Of a stretch of 64,000 nucleotides of DNA, positions 59,048-64,000 are shown in pieces. The position numbers and the translations under genes were made by a program. The first letter of the stretch is position 1; every line of letters begins with the position of its first letter. The notes under the pieces are model-generated. The model worked only from the letters and a program-made list of their open reading frames with translations. It searched no databases and had not been told where the DNA came from. Source of the DNA: Mycolicibacterium sp. (GTDB taxonomy: Bacteria > Actinomycetota > Actinomycetes > Mycobacteriales > Mycobacteriaceae); NCBI RefSeq assembly GCF_016462545.1, contig NZ_JAEMTA010000001.1, positions 444,668-508,667 on the forward strand, read 5' to 3'.

Positions 59048-59475
59048 CGGACAAGGCAGTTGCGCTGCCCCCCGAGGCCGTGCACATCAGCACCGACGCC
59101 TCGACGCTGCCGTTCTGGGAAGCCGCCAAGCAAGGACGGCTGGTGGCACCGAAGTGCGCAGACTGCGGCACCTTTCGGCTGCCTCCCACGCCGTTCTGCC
59201 CCAACTGCCGGTCCACCAACGTGAACTGGTTTGAATTGTCACGACTGGCAACGGTTTTCAGCTTCTCGGTGGTGCGCGGGTTTCCCGGCATCCCCGACAT
59301 CACCCTGGTGCCCGCGATCCTGGATCTGCCGGATGCGCCCGGCGCCCGGCTGGTCTCACCACTGGTCGACGTCGATCCCGACGACGTCTACATCGGCATG
59401 AGCGTCACCGTCGATTTCGCCCCCATCTCCGATGGGTGGCAGCAACCAGTGTTTCGGCCCGTCCTACTGCGGTAG
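59044..59475 (+). CDS. DUF35 zinc-ribbon/OB-fold aldolase partner, cassette B
   Basis: The 143-residue product has the zinc ribbon KCADCGTFRLPPTPFCPNC near 37-55 and the OB-fold part RLATVFSFSVVRGFPGIPD and VDVDPDDVYIGMSVTVDF. It should form the complex with the thiolase-fold protein upstream, with which it overlaps by four bases. It is nearly collinear with the DUF35 at 49772 and more distant from the one at 32318. An SDR gene follows after 32 bases. Confidence 0.9.
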   Translation: MTDKAVALPPEAVHISTDASTLPFWEAAKQGRLVAPKCADCGTFRLPPTPFCPNCRSTNVNWFELSRLATVFSFSVVRGFPGIPDITLVPAILDLPDAPGARLVSPLVDVDPDDVYIGMSVTVDFAPISDGWQQPVFRPVLLR

Positions 59476-59507
59476 CGGTCCTCGACCAAACCCGAAAGGC
59501 GAAGATC

Positions 59508-60326
59508 ATGACGAAGAGAACGCTCGACGACATTGATCCGTTCGTGCCCGATGGCACGCTGGCGGACAAGGTCATCATCATCACCGGAACGAGTCAAGGG
59601 GTCGGCAAGGCTGCCGCCTACGGCTTCGCTCGTGCCGGGGCGTCGGTTGCCCTGTGTGCCCGGCGTGGTGCCATCGTCAAGGAGATGGCGGACGAGATCA
59701 CCTCGTTGGGAGGCCACGCGATCGGCCTGGAATGCGATGTCACGAAGGAAGATCAGGTCCAGCGGCTGGTCGAGGAGACCGCCTCGACGTTCGGCCGCAT
59801 CGACGGACTGTTCAACAATGCCGGCATCGACACCGCCAAGGTGGCGTTCTGTGACGTGGACTTCGAGGATTGGAAGGCTGTCCACGACGTCAAGATTCAC
59901 GGCAGCTTCCTCACCATCAAGTACACCATCCCCGTGATGATCTCAGGTGGCGGCGGCGCGATCGTGAACAACGGCTCCACCGTGGCCCATCACGCCTTCG
60001 TTCCGGCACCGTACGCGGCGTCGTCGCAGGCGGCGATCATCGGCCTGACCAAGGTGGCGGCCGCCACCTACGCCAAGGACAACATCCGGGTGAACACGCT
60101 CACCACGGGCGGCATCATGGGTCAGGAGCGTGCCGACACGGCCTACGAAGGCATGCTCGAACCCATCATCAAGATGATCCCCCAGGGCCGGATGGGCCGA
60201 CCGTCCGAGGATGCCCAGGTCGCGGCCTGGCTGCTGTCGGATTATGCATCGTTCGTCAACGGCACCGAAATCGCCGTCGACGGTGCGAGTTTGGCCGGTT
60301 CCGGCAACTACATGATCGGACGATGA
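59508..60326 (+). CDS. SDR-family protein with degenerate catalytic lysine
   Basis: The start at ATG 59508 gives 272 residues. The cofactor motif TGTSQGVGKAAA and NNAGID are normal, and the serine is in NNGSTVAHH. The active-site tyrosine is followed by AASS (APYAASSQAAI), so the YxxxK lysine is Ser. The C-terminal LSDYASFVNGTEIAVDGAS is standard. Without the lysine, ordinary dehydrogenase activity is doubtful; it may act with altered chemistry or be a binding protein. It lies downstream of cassette B and one base before the MBL-fold gene. Confidence 0.83.
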   Translation: MTKRTLDDIDPFVPDGTLADKVIIITGTSQGVGKAAAYGFARAGASVALCARRGAIVKEMADEITSLGGHAIGLECDVTKEDQVQRLVEETASTFGRIDGLFNNAGIDTAKVAFCDVDFEDWKAVHDVKIHGSFLTIKYTIPVMISGGGGAIVNNGSTVAHHAFVPAPYAASSQAAIIGLTKVAAATYAKDNIRVNTLTTGGIMGQERADTAYEGMLEPIIKMIPQGRMGRPSEDAQVAAWLLSDYASFVNGTEIAVDGASLAGSGNYMIGR

Positions 60327-60327
60327 C

Positions 60328-61299
60328 ATGACCACCATGAAGAGCAGCACCTTGGAGGTCGGCGATCTCGAGATCGTGCAAATCCTCGATGGCGAGTGGA
60401 TCACCCCGCTGCCCCCCGGGGTCGCCGAGATGGACTCCGAAGTACTTGCCGAGCACAGTGACTACCTGTTGCCGGGCGGCAGGATGTCGGCCGCGCTCGG
60501 AGCCTTCCTGGTCCGTACCGGGGATCAGGTAGTGCTGATCGATGCCGGCCTCGGCCCCTCGGCGCACCACGAAGGCGACGAGCACCAAGATTCGCCGTCC
60601 GGGTTCTCCGCGGAGAAGGTGCAGGCCTTCTTCCGGGAGAAGGGCGCGCCCGAGGCGCAGGTCACGTGGTTCCTCGAGATGCTGTCAGCCCAGAGCCTGC
60701 AGCACGGCTTGCTCGGCGAGAACCTGACCAAGGCCGGGGTGCGACCCGACGAGATCACCGATGTCGTTTTGTCGCATCTACATCCCGATCACATGGGGTG
60801 GGTGGCTCGCGGGGAGATGCCGTTCTTCCCCAAGGCGAAGTTGTGGGCGCACCAGGCCGACGTCGATCTCTTCCTCGGTGACACCGCACCGGACGAGACG
60901 ACGTTCAAGATCATGCTCGGTGTCGACTCCACCAAGGAGCGAATGATGCCGGTGCACGACCAGATTCACCCCTGGAGTTCCGATCGCACCATCGCGCCCG
61001 GCATCGATCTTCGCTGGCTTCCCGGACACACGCCGGGCAGCAGCATTGCGGTGGTCTCATCCGGTGAGGATCGGGCAATGATCCTCGGCGACGTCATCCA
61101 CTGCCCACTGGAACTGGTCGACGACGACTTCGCGATCATGGCGGACATCGATCCGGCCATGGCCAAACGGTCCAAGGACGTGCTTCGCCAGGAGCTGGAG
61201 GATTCGACGGTCCATGCATCGTCGTCGCATTTCCCCGGCCTGCAATTCGGCAGGCTGGTGAAGGGTCAAGGTCGGCGTCACTGGTCATGGTCGAACTGA
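60328..61299 (+). CDS. Metallo-beta-lactamase-fold hydrolase
   Basis: The 323-residue product has the MBL metal-binding motif VLSHLHPDHMGWV near 148-159, an early LIDAGLGPSAHH strand near 70, LRWLPGHTPGSSIAV near 228 and MILGDVIHCPLEL near 250, with a late SSSHFPG. This resembles the lactonase/quorum-quenching and hydroxyacylglutathione-hydrolase-like MBL branch. It would hydrolyse an ester, lactone or thioester. It follows the SDR by one base in the cassette B transcription unit and precedes the P450 by 70 bases. Confidence 0.87.
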   Translation: MTTMKSSTLEVGDLEIVQILDGEWITPLPPGVAEMDSEVLAEHSDYLLPGGRMSAALGAFLVRTGDQVVLIDAGLGPSAHHEGDEHQDSPSGFSAEKVQAFFREKGAPEAQVTWFLEMLSAQSLQHGLLGENLTKAGVRPDEITDVVLSHLHPDHMGWVARGEMPFFPKAKLWAHQADVDLFLGDTAPDETTFKIMLGVDSTKERMMPVHDQIHPWSSDRTIAPGIDLRWLPGHTPGSSIAVVSSGEDRAMILGDVIHCPLELVDDDFAIMADIDPAMAKRSKDVLRQELEDSTVHASSSHFPGLQFGRLVKGQGRRHWSWSN

Positions 61300-61357
61300 T
61301 CGCAGCCGTCGTTACACCGTTGTGCTTGCTGATGTTCGAGTGATGGTACTGAGGTAG

Positions 61358-62554
<1,197 letters not shown>

Positions 62555-62584
62555 CGCGATGTGCGATGCCTGGAGGCGGCGCGA

Positions 62585-63220
62585 TCAGGCCTTGCGCAGT
62601 CCGTTGTAGACGAAATGGGCGAGCTCGGTGATGATTTCGGCTCGGTCGGGAACCTCGTCGTCGTCGCGGTAGGTGCCCGTCAGGAAGTTGGCCGTCACGC
62701 CGATCAGCAGCATCATCATCCGCAGTTGCAGGGCGGGCGACGAGTTCCGCATATCTTCACTCGAGAGGTACTGCTCGACGGGGGTCAACATCGATGCCAA
62801 CGTGTCGGCGATACGCACCCGCAGGTGCTCGACTTCGCCCTCGGTCGAGCCCTCGGTGAAGAGGTGCACCATGGCGCGCGATATGGATTGATTACTCGAA
62901 AGAAACCCGTAGAGCTCCTCGGTGAACCGGTACGCGAGGTCCTCGCTGCTCAGTTCGCGCAGGCTGTTGTCGGCGATCCAGTTTCTCTGGAGGCCCTCGA
63001 CGGCGTCGAGGAGTGGCGTTACGACGGCGTCGAAGAGCAGTTTCTCCTTGGTCTCGAAGTAACGGAAGATCAGTTCATGCGATACGCCGGCCCGTTCGGC
63101 GATCTCGCGTGTGGTGGCCCGGTAGCCGCGCTCGGCAAAGATTTCGCGGGCGGCATCACGGAGTAGGCCGGGGGCGCTGCCGCGCCGTACCCGCGGACCC
63201 TTACGTGCCGTCACGGCCAC
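62585..63220 (-). CDS. TetR-family transcriptional regulator
   Basis: The 211-residue product has a GTG start at 63220. The helix-turn-helix is LLRDAAREIFAERG to EIAERAGVSHELIFRYFETKEKLLFDAV, after a very basic N terminus (RKGPRVRRG). The C-terminal domain has the length and hydrophobic pattern of ligand-binding TetR regulators. It is next to the convergent P450 gene, which may be a target. Upstream 63221-63371 contains the candidate operator at 63351. Confidence 0.86.
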   Translation of the reverse strand: MAVTARKGPRVRRGSAPGLLRDAAREIFAERGYRATTREIAERAGVSHELIFRYFETKEKLLFDAVVTPLLDAVEGLQRNWIADNSLRELSSEDLAYRFTEELYGFLSSNQSISRAMVHLFTEGSTEGEVEHLRVRIADTLASMLTPVEQYLSSEDMRNSSPALQLRMMMLLIGVTANFLTGTYRDDDEVPDRAEIITELAHFVYNGLRKA

Positions 63221-63350
63221 TTACTGTAATGGCCAGCGGATGGCGGTGCCGATACCGACCCGGTGCTGGGCGACCTTTCGTATGTCCGCTTGACCGATAC
63301 GCGCCGAGGCTCCCGTGATGGGAATGGTCTTCCCCCCGAATGGGCCAGCT

Positions 63351-63372
63351 ACATACGTAATCATCGGTATGT
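63351..63372. promoter_or_regulatory. ACATAC-N10-GTATGT inverted repeat
   Basis: Exact 6-bp arms (63351-63356 and 63367-63372) lie in the AT-richer 151-base gap between the 3' end of the reductase-like gene and the TetR start. The right arm touches the reductase stop codon. The central ten bases are not symmetric, so support is modest. Confidence 0.35.
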
Positions 63373-64000
63373 CAAACAGTCACCGGGGCCGAGTTCTTGC
63401 GAACGGCCTTCGAGTAGAAGTGCGGAAGGTCGAGCTGCCCGAGAATGCCTGGGGCGGCAGCACAGACCGCGTTGATGGCGTTGATCGGGTGCAGCGCGGT
63501 AATGGCACATCCGTCATAGAGGCTGAGCGCAATAGCGGTCTCGAAGCTGGGGTCACCCTTGACCACGATCTGGTAACCGGCCTGGGCGCCGTTGAGTGCG
63601 TGCTCCCAGTCGGGGGCCGCGTCGGGGTGGGTGCGTTCGACTTTCTTGTAGTAGATCAGCGGGGTTCCGTCGGAGACCCCGGTGACAGTCCAGCGGACGG
63701 CTGCGATGGTACCCGCCAGCCCACGACCCCAGGCGGCATCGTAATCGGCGTCAACGCAGGCGTTTTCGACGGTGGAGGTGATGTCGTCGAGTTCGATGCC
63801 GAGGTAGTCGGCGATGCCGCGCACGGTGCTCTCGTGCCATCCGGTGCCGACGTCGCCGTAGAACATCGGCGCCCGGTAGTCCAACGGGTGATTGAACCCC
63901 CAGGCCGAGACCTGGTCGTAGCTGCCGTAGCCGTTGAGGTCGCAGATCTCGGCCACGTGCACGCTGTCGATGCGCCCGGCGCCGCTCAGCAGGCCGAACA
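63372..64000 (-). CDS. Dihydrodipicolinate-reductase-like (NAD(P)H-dependent) protein, 5' part outside window
   Basis: The frame is open to the right edge of the window, reading FGLLSGAGRIDSVHVAEICD at the boundary, so at least the first third of the gene lies beyond 64000. The visible 208 residues include ICDLNGYGSYDQVSAWGFNHP, APMFYGDVGTGWHESTVRGIADYLG and GDPSFETAIALSLYD near the end. This resembles the C-terminal part of mycobacterial DapB-like/amine-dehydrogenase-family proteins that are often found in sterol and fatty-acid clusters. The NAD(P)-binding half is not visible, so the assignment is tentative. Confidence 0.6.
   Translation of the reverse strand, partial: FGLLSGAGRIDSVHVAEICDLNGYGSYDQVSAWGFNHPLDYRAPMFYGDVGTGWHESTVRGIADYLGIELDDITSTVENACVDADYDAAWGRGLAGTIAAVRWTVTGVSDGTPLIYYKKVERTHPDAAPDWEHALNGAQAGYQIVVKGDPSFETAIALSLYDGCAITALHPINAINAVCAAAPGILGQLDLPHFYSKAVRKNSAPVTV

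Overview
The window is high-GC actinobacterial DNA, almost certainly from a Mycolicibacterium/Mycobacterium-type genome. The evidence is the dense stop-start-overlapping operons with many GTG starts, the redundancy of acyl-CoA dehydrogenases (FadE) and acyl-CoA ligases (FadD), the SDRs of the mycofactocin-associated type, an F420-type luciferase-like oxidoreductase, many TetR regulators and one probable leaderless promoter. No tRNA, rRNA, CRISPR array, IS element or phage gene was seen. Nearly everything is a catabolic island for CoA-activated, probably cyclic or branched, substrates. The actual substrate cannot be read from the sequence.

Layout. 1-3039 (+): end of a MaoC hydratase, a thiolase-fold protein and an acyl-CoA ligase, then a small secreted protein. 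3639-5269 (-): a regulator with two TetR DNA-binding domains plus a small helical protein, divergent from an amidohydrolase (5389). 5389-10650 (+): amidohydrolase, small membrane protein, 3Fe-4S-type ferredoxin, a fused two-domain FadE and a single FadE. 10686-11690 (-) is a beta-type FadE, divergent from an eight-gene operon 11786-20172 (+): ligase, hydratase, SDR, double-hotdog dehydratase, FadE, PaaG-like isomerase, a frameshifted alpha/beta hydrolase and a phosphotransferase. 20177-22966: a TetR/NAD-binding pair and a CaiB-family protein. 23110-34151 (-): a long leftward block with an Ltp2-like thiolase and its DUF35 partner, a Rieske oxygenase alpha/beta pair, ligase, hydratase, (terminator), aldehyde dehydrogenase, flavin reductase, FadE, LLM oxidoreductase and hydrolase. 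Divergent from it, 34349-43407 (+) holds a meta-cleavage lower pathway (C-C hydrolase, 2-keto-4-pentenoate hydratase, HpcH-type aldolase), then a FadE alpha/beta pair, thiolase, ligase and two SDRs. 43415-64000: a thioesterase, two tandem-CaiB proteins, two paralogous four-gene cassettes (amidohydrolase, thiolase-fold aldolase, DUF35, 67-69 aa Cys-containing mini-protein), a second fused FadE with its TetR, a broken TetR gene, an SDR, a metallo-beta-lactamase-fold protein, a P450, a TetR and the 3' part of a dihydrodipicolinate-reductase-like gene.

How they could work together (inference): ligases and CaiB-type proteins would handle CoA thioesters, alpha/beta heteromeric FadEs and hotdog hydratases would form and hydrate the double bond, and the thiolase-fold proteins, none with a thiolase cysteine, would act as retro-aldolases with DUF35 partners, as Ltp2-ChsH2 does in steroid side-chain removal. 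The Rieske and meta-cleavage genes would attack an aromatic ring.

The most interesting unexplained items are the duplicated aldolase cassette with its unrecognised mini-protein family, five CaiB-fold domains that all appear to lack the catalytic Asp, two FadE fusions with opposite domain order, and several shared palindromic or direct-repeat operator candidates in the promoter regions.
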